A stretch of DNA of 54,523 bases from Photobacterium sp. Ph5 (GTDB lineage Bacteria; Pseudomonadota; Gammaproteobacteria; Enterobacterales; Vibrionaceae): the NCBI RefSeq assembly GCF_022129445.1, contig NZ_JADQAQ010000031.1:1-54523 (forward strand), in the 5' to 3' direction. Every line of letters begins with the position of its first letter. Position 1 is the stretch's first letter. The notes beneath the pieces are model-generated. The model saw nothing but the letters and a program-made list of their open reading frames with translations, was not told the origin of the DNA and made no database searches. Position numbers and translations under genes: made by a program. This document shows positions 9,802 to 20,137 of the stretch, one piece after another.

Positions 9802-10824
9802 ATGTCGCATATCATACCCCTAAACGTGCCATCTGTTGAGCAAAACTGGCTGAATGATCTATCGAATGCGATATCTGATCCCTTTCAGCTACTCAAATTG
9901 CTCAAAATTGATCCCACACCATGGGAAAATGGCCTTGCCGCAAGGAAGCTGTTTGCGCTACGTGTTCCATTGAGCTTTGTTGATAAAATGGAAATCGGCA
10001 ACCCACATGACCCACTTTTACGTCAAATATTGCCCTTAAAGCAAGAATTCGAAGTTCACCAAGGTTATTCTGTCGATCCCCTAGAAGAGCAGCAGAATGA
10101 TATTCCAGGGTTGCTGCATAAATACCACAATCGAGTATTGCTGATAGTCAAAGGTGGCTGTGCGGTGAACTGCCGTTATTGTTTCCGTCGTCATTTTCCG
10201 TATAGCGACAATAAAGGAAATAAACACCAGTGGCAGCAGAGCCTTGAGTACATCGCCACCCACCCAGAAATTAATGAAGTGATTTTATCTGGTGGCGACC
10301 CTTTAATGGCTAAAGATCATGAACTCCAATGGCTGATAGAGCATATTGCAGCAATACCTCATATCAAGCGCCTACGCATCCACAGCAGGCTACCCGTGGT
10401 GATCCCTAACCGTATTACCGATGATTTGTGTCAAATACTGTCAGAGACACGCTTACAAACGATTTTGGTTACCCATATTAATCATGCTAACGAAATCGAT
10501 GATGCGCTAACCACTGCAATGCAAAAGCTAAAACAAGCCAATGTCACTCTTCTTAATCAAGGAGTGCTCTTAAAAGGCGTTAATGACTCTGTAAAAACAT
10601 TAACAGACCTCAGCGAAGCATTATTTGATGCAGGCATTCAGCCTTATTACCTCCACGTTTTAGACCGTGTGCAAGGCGCAGCCCATTTTATGGTAGATGA
10701 TGAAACGGCACGTCAATTAATGGCCGGGTTAATCACTCAAGTCTCAGGGTATTTAGTCCCTAAACTCACCAGAGAAATCGGTGGACGAGCAAGTAAAACG
10801 CCGCTGGACTTACAGCTGGAATAG
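9802..10824 (+). CDS. epmB: EF-P lysine 2,3-aminomutase
   Basis: A PLP-dependent radical SAM enzyme that converts lysine to (R)-beta-lysine for EpmA. The radical SAM motif CAVNCRYC places cysteines at C120, C124 and C127. HKYHNRVLLIVKGGC and SGGDPLMAKD are typical of the lysine-aminomutase fold, and the C-terminal GGRASKTPLDLQL is conserved. I chose ATG 9802 (340 residues, MSHIIPLNVPS), matching E. coli EpmB, over a TTG three codons upstream. Divergent from its substrate gene efp. Confidence 0.96.
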   Translation: MSHIIPLNVPSVEQNWLNDLSNAISDPFQLLKLLKIDPTPWENGLAARKLFALRVPLSFVDKMEIGNPHDPLLRQILPLKQEFEVHQGYSVDPLEEQQNDIPGLLHKYHNRVLLIVKGGCAVNCRYCFRRHFPYSDNKGNKHQWQQSLEYIATHPEINEVILSGGDPLMAKDHELQWLIEHIAAIPHIKRLRIHSRLPVVIPNRITDDLCQILSETRLQTILVTHINHANEIDDALTTAMQKLKQANVTLLNQGVLLKGVNDSVKTLTDLSEALFDAGIQPYYLHVLDRVQGAAHFMVDDETARQLMAGLITQVSGYLVPKLTREIGGRASKTPLDLQLE

Positions 10825-10846
10825 ACCATAAAGCCAACAGCAACAT

Positions 10847-10877
10847 AAAAAAAGACGATTTTATCGTCTTTTTTTTA
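10847..10877 (+). terminator. Terminator after epmB
   Basis: AAAAAAAGACGAT and ATCGTCTTTTTTT pair across TT; long T-run. Confidence 0.9.
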
Positions 10878-11262
10878 TACCCACTAGAAAACAGACACCT
10901 TTTCAACCAAGAAACACCAAAAAGCTGAACGCAAAATATAACAACTTAAAGTAATACGGTAACCCTTATATAATATATTGATTATTAAGATTTAAAATGA
11001 CATGTACAGCTTTTCCAGCAAAATAACCACCAAGCATTAGTAACATGATATTCTTTATGATTACATTAAAAAGAACATCATGTTACTTTTACTTATTCGA
11101 TAAATAAATTTATCTAAAACAATCAAAAAAAATCATCTTTAAGGCTATCGATTTTTTATTGTTTTAAGCGCATAGTCGCGATTCATACAGCAGCATATAT
11201 TTAACAAGTTCGCCAAACTTAACGCTGCTGACTATCTCCTCTTATTTGTCGCGAGTAACGCA
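10878..11262. other. AT-rich non-coding region upstream of rimK
   Basis: About 385 bases with no credible gene. It contains one GTACAGCTTTT motif (11004-11014) and the long inverted repeat annotated separately at 11039-11087. The rimK promoter must lie in the right part, but I could not identify boxes with confidence. Confidence 0.6.
11039..11087. repeat. Long inverted repeat upstream of rimK
   Basis: Arm one at 11039-11056 (AGTAACATGAT, A, TTCTTT) and arm two at 11070-11087 (AAAGAA, C, ATCATGTTACT) pair over 17 of 18 positions with a 13-base loop. TTTTACTTATT follows on the plus strand. It could be the terminator of a short transcript, a cruciform, or the ends of a very small mobile element. 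Confidence 0.65.
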
Positions 11263-12165
11263 ATGAAAATTGGCATTTTGTCGCAAAACGCTAACCTATA
11301 CTCCACCCGTCGCCTTGTTGAAGCTTGTGAGCAACGAGGACATGAAGCTGTGATTATTAATGCACTGCGTTGTTATATGAACATCAACTCCGTGCAGCCT
11401 TCAATTCACTTTGAGGGTAATGATTTAACAGGTTTTGATGCCATTATTCCGCGTATTGGCTCAGACATTACCTTTTATGGCTGCTCTGTGTTACGTCAGT
11501 TTGAAATGATGGGTGTCTTCCCCGTCAATCAATCCATTGCTATTTCCCGTTCACGCGACAAACTACGTTCATTACAGTTATTAAGCCGTAAAGGTGTTGG
11601 TATGCCTGTTACTGGCTTTGCGAGTAAACCAGATGACGTGCCTGATTTAATCAAAATGGTCGGTGGTGCACCTTTAGTTATTAAGTTATTAGAAGGTACT
11701 CAAGGGATTGGCGTAGTATTAGCTGAAACTCAAAAAGCAGCAGAGAGTGTGATTGAGGCTTTTATGGGCCTAAAAGCCAATATTATGGTTCAGGAATATA
11801 TTAAAGAAGCCGGTGGTGCAGACATCCGTTGTTTTGTTATTGGCGATAAAGTCATTGCGTCAATGAAGCGCCAAGCAGCTGAAGGTGAGTTCCGCTCAAA
11901 CCTACACCGTGGTGGGAGTGCATCACTGATCCGTATTACACCAGAAGAGCGTAAAACGGCGATTGCAGCCGCGAAAGCAATGGGATTAAGCGTGGCAGGT
12001 GTAGATTTACTGCGTTCTAACCGTGGTCCATTAATCATGGAAGTCAATTCATCACCAGGCCTTGAAGGCATTGAAGCCGCAACTGGTAAAGATATTGCTG
12101 GTATGATCATCGAATATATTGAAAAAAATGCCAACAAGAGCAAAAGATTTCAATTAAATCAATAA
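11263..12165 (+). CDS. rimK: Ribosomal protein S6 modification glutamate ligase
   Basis: A 300-residue ATP-grasp ligase that adds glutamate residues to the C-terminus of ribosomal protein S6 and can make poly-alpha-glutamate. Visible features are the N-terminal MKIGILSQN, the nucleotide-binding stretch [19 protein letters not shown], and the metal-binding end [15 protein letters not shown]. Length matches the E. coli enzyme. It is isolated, without the usual nfsA neighbour, and is flanked on both sides by AT-rich non-coding DNA. Confidence 0.95.
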   Translation: MKIGILSQNANLYSTRRLVEACEQRGHEAVIINALRCYMNINSVQPSIHFEGNDLTGFDAIIPRIGSDITFYGCSVLRQFEMMGVFPVNQSIAISRSRDKLRSLQLLSRKGVGMPVTGFASKPDDVPDLIKMVGGAPLVIKLLEGTQGIGVVLAETQKAAESVIEAFMGLKANIMVQEYIKEAGGADIRCFVIGDKVIASMKRQAAEGEFRSNLHRGGSASLIRITPEERKTAIAAAKAMGLSVAGVDLLRSNRGPLIMEVNSSPGLEGIEAATGKDIAGMIIEYIEKNANKSKRFQLNQ

Positions 12166-12174
12166 GTTGAACTC

Positions 12175-12201
12175 GCCGTTGTTATAAGACATAACAACGG
12201 C
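12175..12201 (+). repeat. Perfect 11-bp hairpin after rimK
   Basis: GCCGTTGTTAT (12175-12185) pairs exactly with ATAACAACGGC (12191-12201) across AAGAC. No T-run follows, so it is not a normal intrinsic terminator. It may protect the rimK mRNA 3' end. Confidence 0.65.
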
Positions 12202-12599
12202 AACTATGAACTTAAATAAAGATCAGCTTTATACTTAAAATACAGCAAAAAGCAGAACAAAATCACCCGCAAGTAAAAAGCTCAAACAACCAATCTAACC
12301 TATTGATTATAAACAAATTAATTCCGTACAGCTTTTTAAGCTTTTTCCTCAACAAACTAAAGCTTTAATACCACCGAGTTCTTTATGACTTCTTTATTAT
12401 TAATATAGTTAGTAAGTAACAGCTTACTTCTTCACTGACAAAAACAAAATTTGGAACAATATATCATCACATCTCTATAAATGTGATCGTTAAAACATCC
12501 ACTAATCACTGATGAGATTAACACTATCAGACAGTTCAAAATTACGTTAACGTAGTACGTTATATAATGATGATGATATTAAAAATCAAAGGATTAACA
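12202..12599. other. AT-rich non-coding region upstream of the 12.6 kb gene
   Basis: No gene is seen. The stretch holds a GTACAGCTTTTT motif at 12326, short inverted repeats (AGTAAG/CTTACT at 12411-12428, ATCACAT/ATGTGAT at 12466-12487), and the candidate promoter and operator annotated next. Confidence 0.55.
12543..12568 (+). promoter_or_regulatory. Candidate promoter and operator of the 12.6 kb gene
   Basis: A perfect 12-base palindrome TACGTTAACGTA (12543-12554) lies directly upstream of TATAAT (12563-12568), with ATG at 12600. A convincing -35 is lacking, so the palindrome may be the site of an activator or repressor. Confidence 0.4.
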
Positions 12600-13058
12600 A
12601 TGACAGACTTTACCTATAACGTTGCTATGATTGAAGATGAAAAGCCTTTTGACATGGGACAGGTAAATACTAAAGATGTACCAGAAGAAGCCCTAGAGAC
12701 TTATACAGAGATGCTTTCTCAGCTATTACAACAAGAAGATCCAAGTAAGCATTACGCAGGCTTTGGCTTTGAAGGAGCTGAGAAGTTAGCGTTTAGCGCC
12801 TTACCTATCACTGAACACGATCAAATTGGCGCAGGTATGGTTTACAACCCAGACGATAATGGTGAGAACTTAGTACTGGTTGGTCGTGTATTCTTCAGCA
12901 TAAAGGATCGTGCCGTTTCTTTTAACATGGAAACTAACGCCGATGATGTATTAGTTCAAGGTGATATCGATTTACGTGGTTTCATCCAGTCCTTCATTGT
13001 TTGCTTTATGGCTGCGTGGGTCTCATTAAATCAGGATAACCTACCTAGCGAGAGCTAA
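12600..13058 (+). CDS. Uncharacterised acidic protein
   Basis: I do not recognise this 152-residue protein. It begins MTDFTYNVAMIEDEKPFDMG behind AAAGGA (12588-12593); an upstream in-frame ATG at 12567 overlaps the candidate -10 and is unlikely. It is strongly acidic, with no signal peptide. The middle (VYNPDDNGENLVLVGRVFF) looks like alternating beta strands. The C-terminal part has one hydrophobic stretch, FIQSFIVCFMAAWVSL (about 126-142), which could be a buried amphipathic helix or a single membrane segment. It stands alone with its own terminator between rimK and groEL, bordered by long AT-rich gaps. It could be a lineage-specific regulator or partner protein; no function is assigned. 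Confidence 0.8.
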   Translation: MTDFTYNVAMIEDEKPFDMGQVNTKDVPEEALETYTEMLSQLLQQEDPSKHYAGFGFEGAEKLAFSALPITEHDQIGAGMVYNPDDNGENLVLVGRVFFSIKDRAVSFNMETNADDVLVQGDIDLRGFIQSFIVCFMAAWVSLNQDNLPSES

Positions 13059-13083
13059 TAGACTCCCTTTTTGATATTCACTA

Positions 13084-13110
13084 CGCCTCTGTCAATACAG
13101 GGGCGTTTTT
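13084..13110 (+). terminator. Terminator after the 12.6 kb gene
   Basis: CGCCTCTG pairs with CAGGGGCG (one T-G wobble) across six bases and is followed by five T. Confidence 0.8.
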
Positions 13111-13877
13111 ATAACTAAATACCATCGTTTCCAGCCCTATCAGACATCAAAATCTCCTCCCCAAACCAAACCGTACAGCTAAAAATGAAAATTACAGCTT
13201 TTTTATGATCAAGTTTACCCGCATTTATAGCGCCGCCCAAATTATGCATAAGTCATTGAAATAAAACAATAAAAACAACGTACAGCTTTTGTAGCTTTTT
13301 TCTGAGTGAGCAATAGTTCGTGGTAGGCGCTATGCTGGGAAAATCATACTTATCGACCACGTCAAGGTTGATAATTTGATTAAGTGTTATTAAACCAATA
13401 CTTATCGAACACATTTCTAATGTTATTACACAAAAAACATGATCTAAAAATTTAACACTAATTAAGTAGCTTATTTAAGTTCGAATATAATATAAATATA
13501 AAAACAGCATTTAATAAAAAACAAACTAATATAATATTTTTAATGAATATGATTTAAAGGATAGTTATTGGTGATTTTTAAAAATAATGCTGTACATTAT
13601 TTTTTGCTGATTACATCTTGATTATAACAACCGTGACTTATTTTTATCTTAAGTGTATTAGAAAGGATGGCCAGACAAAACGAACACCTTCACAGCACAA
13701 TAACAGCAAATAGGTGTACACTTTTAGGGTTGTAAGCTAGCACATCGCGATACACATATAAGTCATTGTTTTAAAATAACTTTATTTTTGTGCAGCTTTT
13801 TAAGGAATATTCCCGATAAACTATGTCCGACAATAAAAACAATATTACTTATCTTGGTTCTATATTTATCAGACAAT
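13111..13877. other. Long AT-rich non-coding region downstream of groEL
   Basis: Nearly 770 bases without a gene I can support, and no open frame worth calling. It carries GTACAGCT-type motifs at 13173, 13192 (TACAGCTTTTTT), 13280 and 13790 (GTGCAGCTTTTT), and a direct repeat ATACTTATCGA-C/A-CAC at 13346-13360 and 13398-13412. AAGTCATTG occurs at about 13250 and 13760, each roughly 30 bases before a GCAGCTTTT or ACAGCTTTT motif. It could hold a small RNA or decayed DNA. Confidence 0.55.
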
Positions 13878-13906
13878 AAAAAAGCCGAGCATCACGCTCG
13901 GCTTTT
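13878..13906 (-). terminator. Terminator of groES-groEL
   Basis: On the minus strand AAAAGCCGAGC and GCTCGGCTTTTTT pair across five bases with a T-run, 40 bases after the groEL stop. Confidence 0.9.
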
Positions 13907-13945
13907 CAAATTACAAAGAGACAAATCTCTACTGTTATGAATGGG

Positions 13946-15604
<1,659 letters not shown>

Positions 15605-15630
15605 TTAATTTTTAATTCGATGTGATCGGA

Positions 15631-15921
15631 TTATTCAACGATTGCCATGATGTCATTTTCAGACATGATTAGAACTTCTTTGCCATCGATCTTTTCAGTC
15701 TTAGTGCCGTAGCCTTCAGCAAAGATAACAGTGTCGCCAACTTTAACGTCAAGTGGCTGAACAGAACCGTTTTCTAAAATACGACCTTTGCCTACTGCAA
15801 GTACTTTGCCGCGTGTTGATTTTTCAGCCGCAGAACCTGTTAATACAATGCCGCCAGCAGACTTAGATTCAACTTCTTGGCGCTCAACGATAACACGGTC
15901 GTGTAAAGGACGAATATTCAT
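15631..15921 (-). CDS. groS: Co-chaperonin GroES
   Basis: A 96-residue heptameric lid of the GroEL cage. The mobile loop ([16 protein letters not shown]) and the roof sequence follow the conserved [14 protein letters not shown] start. I chose ATG 15921, preceded by GGAGAG; an in-frame ATG 17 codons upstream lies in the leader. First gene of the groE operon. Confidence 0.98.
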   Translation of the reverse strand: MNIRPLHDRVIVERQEVESKSAGGIVLTGSAAEKSTRGKVLAVGKGRILENGSVQPLDVKVGDTVIFAEGYGTKTEKIDGKEVLIMSENDIMAIVE

Positions 15922-16005
15922 CGGTCGTCTCTCCTGATAATTGGTAATTTCCATACATGAATGTACACACAAACTGATGTTTGGCGACTTTTCTATTATC
16001 TAATC

Positions 16006-16034
16006 ATGTTGGGTCTAATTAGAGAGAACCCAAG
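16006..16034 (-). promoter_or_regulatory. Candidate heat-shock (sigma-32) promoter of groES
   Basis: On the minus strand CTTGGGT (16034-16028), 14 bases and CCCAACAT (16013-16006) approximate the sigma-32 pattern CTTGAAA-N13/14-CCCCATNT. It lies about 85 bases before the groES start. The match is partial. Confidence 0.45.
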
Positions 16035-16130
16035 GTTTAGACCGATTTTTTTTCATTATTTATTTGAGAACTTTTGCCCGATCACATTCTTTGCATTAGG
16101 GTATGCAAGCATCCTTACAATGAGACCGCC

Positions 16131-17498
16131 ATGGAAACCAACAACAAGCCTGATAAATACGGCTTATTATCCGATCCGATCCCAGATGCATTACGCCGTT
16201 TAGCTGTACCAATGGTATTCGGTATGATTGCTATTTTAATGTTTAATCTGGTTGATACATTTTTTATCTCACTACTTGGCACCAATGCATTAGCCGCAGT
16301 CAGTTTTACGTTTCCCGTTACCTTTGGTCTGAACTGTATCACCATGGGAATGAGTGTTGGGATCTCCACCAGCATTGGACGTTTACTTGGAAGTGGTGAT
16401 ACCAAAAGTGCAGCAAGGCTCACCACGCATGGTTTATTGCTTGCCGTTATTTTAATGGTGTTAGGCTCAACCGTTGGTTGGCTAACAATCGATCCACTCT
16501 TTTCCTTAATGGGCGCCAGTGCCGATTTACTGCCAATCATCCATGAATATATGACAGTGTGGTACATCTCGATCCCCTTGTTGGTGATCCCAATGACGGG
16601 CAACAGTGCAATACGCGCAACAGGCGACGCTAAAAGCCCAGCTAAAATTATGATCATGGCGGGTTTAATTAACGGTATCCTCGATCCTTTATTGATCTTT
16701 GGGTACGGCCCTTTTCCAGAATTAGGTGTAAAAGGCGCAGCAATTTCTAGTGGGATCAGTTGGGCTGTGGCATTAACTGCTTCTCTGTATTTACTTCATC
16801 GCCGAGAAAAATTGCTCACAACACCAGTATTTCGAAAATTAAAATCAGATTGGCAACAAATATTACATATTGGCGCACCTGCTGGACTATCTAACGCACT
16901 CAATCCATTATCGAGCGCTTTATTAATGTCATTACTTGCCACACAAGGCACTGCATCGGTTGCGGCTTTTGGTGCTGCAATACGCATTGAGTCAATTTTG
17001 GTGATAGGAATGATGGCATTAGGCTCTGCATTAATGCCGTTTATGGCGCAAAACCTTGGCGCCAATAAACCTGAACGCGCATTTGAAGCGCTTTTTACGG
17101 CCATGCATTTTGCAATTTTATTCCAACTGTTGATTTTTATCGCCATGGTGCCACTCAGTGTGCCATTAGCTTCACTGTTTTCTCGTGATGCAACGGTACA
17201 ACATCAACTTTGGCATTATTTATTAGTCGTACCGGCTAGTTATGGTTTACAAGCAGTATGTATGCTGCTCATTAGCGCGCTCAATGCATTACATAAAACC
17301 GTCAATGCACTTATTTGGAATCTATTGCGTTTATTTGGCTTTCTTCTACCAAGCGCTTGGGTAGGGAGTTTGTACTATGGTACAGAAGGACTATTTATTG
17401 GTATTTCTATTGCCAATGTTATGGGGGGGATTTGTGCTTATTTATATGCTCAGCGATTACGAAAAACGACGGTATCTTTAACGGTTACACTCAAATAA
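16131..17498 (+). CDS. MATE-family multidrug/sodium antiporter
   Basis: A 455-residue inner-membrane exporter of the multidrug and toxic compound extrusion family, with about twelve hydrophobic helices in two related halves. The N-terminal half has PIPDALRRLAVPMVFGMIAILMFNLVDTFFI followed by LAAVSFTFPV and GISTSIGRLLGSGD, the usual MATE pattern, and NSAIRATGDAKSPAKIMI marks the loop between helices 4 and 5. Substrates cannot be read from sequence. I chose ATG 16131 (METNNKPDKYG); earlier in-frame starts at 16074 add residues unlike the family. Divergent from groES. Confidence 0.88.
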   Translation: METNNKPDKYGLLSDPIPDALRRLAVPMVFGMIAILMFNLVDTFFISLLGTNALAAVSFTFPVTFGLNCITMGMSVGISTSIGRLLGSGDTKSAARLTTHGLLLAVILMVLGSTVGWLTIDPLFSLMGASADLLPIIHEYMTVWYISIPLLVIPMTGNSAIRATGDAKSPAKIMIMAGLINGILDPLLIFGYGPFPELGVKGAAISSGISWAVALTASLYLLHRREKLLTTPVFRKLKSDWQQILHIGAPAGLSNALNPLSSALLMSLLATQGTASVAAFGAAIRIESILVIGMMALGSALMPFMAQNLGANKPERAFEALFTAMHFAILFQLLIFIAMVPLSVPLASLFSRDATVQHQLWHYLLVVPASYGLQAVCMLLISALNALHKTVNALIWNLLRLFGFLLPSAWVGSLYYGTEGLFIGISIANVMGGICAYLYAQRLRKTTVSLTVTLK

Positions 17499-17517
17499 AT
17501 ATGAATAGTGTGAATGC

Positions 17518-17547
17518 AAAAAAGGCAGCTTACGCTGCCTTTTTTAT
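17518..17547. terminator. Bidirectional terminator between the MATE gene and fxsA
   Basis: AAAAAGGCAGC and GCTGCCTTTTT pair across TTAC with T-runs on both strands; the two genes converge here. Confidence 0.85.
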
Positions 17548-17578
17548 TCATAATTTTTTATACCGCGAGAGTAAAGAG

Positions 17579-18094
17579 TTACTTTAAGCGAGGGTTTTGA
17601 TGGTTATCATTTTGATCATCTTTACGCTCAAACTCACCATCAAACACATCACCGTTATCATTCTTATGACTAAACGGCCCCGTTGATTGTCCATCAAACC
17701 CCGAGCTAAAACCGCCACCAAACTGATTAAAGTTGCTCTGCACTTTTACGCGCCGCATTAATTGCAGTGCCATTTTTGCGCGAATAGGCGGCAGTAAAAT
17801 ACACAGGCCTAATACATCTGTCATAAATCCAGGCGTGAGCAATAACACACCTGCTACGGCTAACAATACACCTTCAACAATTTCTTGTGCTGGCATTTCA
17901 CCTTGCTGCATCTTAGTTTGTACAGACATTAATGTCGCTAAACCTTGACTACGCACCAAAGAAGCCCCAACGACGGCGGTAATAAACACTAACATCATGG
18001 TTGGCCAAAAACCTAAAAAACCACCAACCTGAATAAATAAGCCAATTTCAATCATTGGAACAGCAATAAAAAGCAGCATTAATATTGCAAACAC
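17579..18094 (-). CDS. fxsA: FxsA family membrane protein
   Basis: A 171-residue inner-membrane protein. The E. coli member, when overproduced, relieves F-plasmid exclusion of phage T7; its normal role is unknown. Hydrophobic segments lie near residues 3-20, 25-45 and 75-100, with the family stretch VGASLVRSQGLATL. The C-terminal 50 residues are hydrophilic, rich in Gly, Asp and Asn. Its position beside aspA and groE is the gammaproteobacterial norm. Confidence 0.92.
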   Translation of the reverse strand: MFAILMLLFIAVPMIEIGLFIQVGGFLGFWPTMMLVFITAVVGASLVRSQGLATLMSVQTKMQQGEMPAQEIVEGVLLAVAGVLLLTPGFMTDVLGLCILLPPIRAKMALQLMRRVKVQSNFNQFGGGFSSGFDGQSTGPFSHKNDNGDVFDGEFERKDDQNDNHQNPRLK

Positions 18095-18542
18095 ACCTAA
18101 CCTCTTTCTTTTATAACGTATCAGTTATTTAAAGCACTGAATGACTCAATATAGTATTACATGTTTACCCCCTAAATACCGTGTCGCCCAAGATAAAAAA
18201 TCGTTAACAAATAATTCAATCGCTAAATTTGAACTAGGTCTTAAAAACACATTTCACGCCCAAACATTTTATTCATATTTTGTTATTTATTTTCATTTCA
18301 AGATAAATAAAGCCCTTATCTGTTAACAACTTTTGTGAGTATGATCGCGTTTCTGTGCAAATATTTTCAGGCTCACGTAAAAAGTGATCTGGATTATGTT
18401 TTTAGTCAATCAGGGGAGTATTATCAGCACCAATTAAGATGTCAGGTACGATCATCTTACTTCAACTTAGCGAAACGGATTCTTTGCTTAAATAGTTGGC
18501 TTAATTATTGATTTTATTAAAAGATTCCCAAAGGGCTATATT
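18095..18542. promoter_or_regulatory. Divergent control region of fxsA and aspA
   Basis: About 450 bases with no credible gene; a 61-codon frame at 18141-18326 has no family resemblance and no good ribosome site. A partial CRP-like dyad TGTGA-N6-TCGCG is at 18334-18349, with only one good half. No clear FNR dyad was found, although aspA would be expected to respond to anaerobiosis. Confidence 0.45.
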
Positions 18543-20006
18543 ATGTCTCAGATGATTGATCTTGAAAAAAATAACGAAGCAACACTGAATGTTGCAACTA
18601 GAATCGAAGAAGATCTTCTTGGTGAGCGTCACGTTCCAGCAGATGCGTATTGGGGTATTCACACTCTACGTGCAATCGAAAACTTTAATATCTCTAACAC
18701 CACTATCTCAGACGTACCTGAGTTTGTTCGCGGCATGGTCTTCACCAAAAAAGCGGCTGCGATGGCGAACAAAGAATTAGGCGCGATCCCTTCAGAGGTT
18801 GGTAACTACATCGAACAAGCATGTGATCTTATTTTAGAAACAGGTCGTTGCATGGATCAGTTCCCTTCTGATGTATATCAAGGTGGTGCTGGCACCTCTG
18901 TAAATATGAATACCAATGAGGTGATTGCAAACCTTGCTCTTGAACTAATGGGCAAAGAGAAAGGTGAATATGACATCATTAACCCAAATGATCACGTAAA
19001 CAAGTCACAATCAACTAACTGTGCATACCCTACCGGTTTCCGCGTTGCGGTATATAACAGCATCATTAACATGCTTGAAGCATTAGAGTACCTAAAGACA
19101 GCCTTCGATGTGAAAGCAACGGAATTTGCTAGCATCTTAAAAATGGGCCGTACTCAGCTACAAGACGCAGTACCTATGACGGTAGGCCAAGAGTTCCATG
19201 CTTATAGTGTATTGTTAAAAGAAGAAATCAAAAACCTGCATTACACCGCGCAACTACTGCTTGAAGTCAACCTAGGTGCAACGGCTATCGGTACAGGCTT
19301 AAACGCTGCAACGGGTTACCAGCACTTAGCAGTTCAACGTCTAGCTGAAATTACAGGTCTACCTGTTACACCAGCAGAAGACTTGATCGAAGCAACATCC
19401 GACTGTGGCGCTTATGTTATGGTTCACGGCGCGTTAAAACGTACGGCTGTGAAACTATCTAAGATTTGTAACGATCTACGTTTACTTTCTTCTGGTCCTC
19501 GTGCAGGTATTAACGAAATTAACCTTCCTGAAATGCAGGCAGGCTCTTCTATCATGCCGGCAAAAGTAAACCCAGTTATCCCAGAAGTGGTTAACCAAGT
19601 GTGCTTTAAAGTGATTGGTAACGATACAACCATTACTTTTGCTGCAGAAGCCGGCCAGCTTCAACTGAACGTGATGGAGCCTGTTATTGGTCAAGCATTA
19701 TTTGAATCAATCAGCTTACTGAAAAATGCATGTGTTAATTTACGTGAGAAGTGCATCGAAGGCATCACCGTGAATAAAGATGTCTGTGAGAGCTACGTAT
19801 TTAACTCTATCGGCATCGTGACTTACTTAAACCCATTCATTGGTCACCATGAAGGCGATATCGTAGGTAAGATCTGTGCTGAAACCGGTAAGAGTGTTCG
19901 TGAAGTTGTTCTAGAGCGCGGCTTGCTGACGGAAGAACAATTAGATGATATCTTCTCCATCGAAAACTTAATGCACCCTCAATACAAAGCACAACGCTAT
20001 AACTAA
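18543..20006 (+). CDS. aspA: Aspartate ammonia-lyase (aspartase)
   Basis: A 487-residue cytoplasmic homotetramer of the fumarase/aspartase superfamily that deaminates L-aspartate to fumarate and ammonia. The signature [15 protein letters not shown] contains the catalytic Ser on the mobile loop; [14 protein letters not shown] and [20 protein letters not shown] are the other two conserved regions. AAAGGG precedes ATG 18543. With dcuA directly downstream and frdABCD nearby, it supplies fumarate for anaerobic respiration. Confidence 0.98.
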   Translation: MSQMIDLEKNNEATLNVATRIEEDLLGERHVPADAYWGIHTLRAIENFNISNTTISDVPEFVRGMVFTKKAAAMANKELGAIPSEVGNYIEQACDLILETGRCMDQFPSDVYQGGAGTSVNMNTNEVIANLALELMGKEKGEYDIINPNDHVNKSQSTNCAYPTGFRVAVYNSIINMLEALEYLKTAFDVKATEFASILKMGRTQLQDAVPMTVGQEFHAYSVLLKEEIKNLHYTAQLLLEVNLGATAIGTGLNAATGYQHLAVQRLAEITGLPVTPAEDLIEATSDCGAYVMVHGALKRTAVKLSKICNDLRLLSSGPRAGINEINLPEMQAGSSIMPAKVNPVIPEVVNQVCFKVIGNDTTITFAAEAGQLQLNVMEPVIGQALFESISLLKNACVNLREKCIEGITVNKDVCESYVFNSIGIVTYLNPFIGHHEGDIVGKICAETGKSVREVVLERGLLTEEQLDDIFSIENLMHPQYKAQRYN

Positions 20007-20029
20007 GCATTGCGCTACATGAGTAAAAC

Positions 20030-20062
20030 AGCGGATTTTCACTAGAGGATCCGCTTTTTTTT
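20030..20062 (+). terminator. Terminator between aspA and dcuA
   Basis: AGCGGAT and ATCCGCT pair across 12 bases and are followed by eight T. It may reduce read-through into dcuA, which has its own 75-base upstream region. Confidence 0.8.
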
Positions 20063-20137
20063 GCGAAATTTTTTGTTTTTACCTCAAACTTTTTATTTTT
20101 AACTTATATTTTTAAACTTTCAAACAGGAAAAATTAT

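Noticed and set aside
18141..18326. 61-codon frame in the fxsA-aspA gap
   Set aside because: No plausible ribosome-binding site and no recognisable protein features; it falls in the expected control region of aspA.
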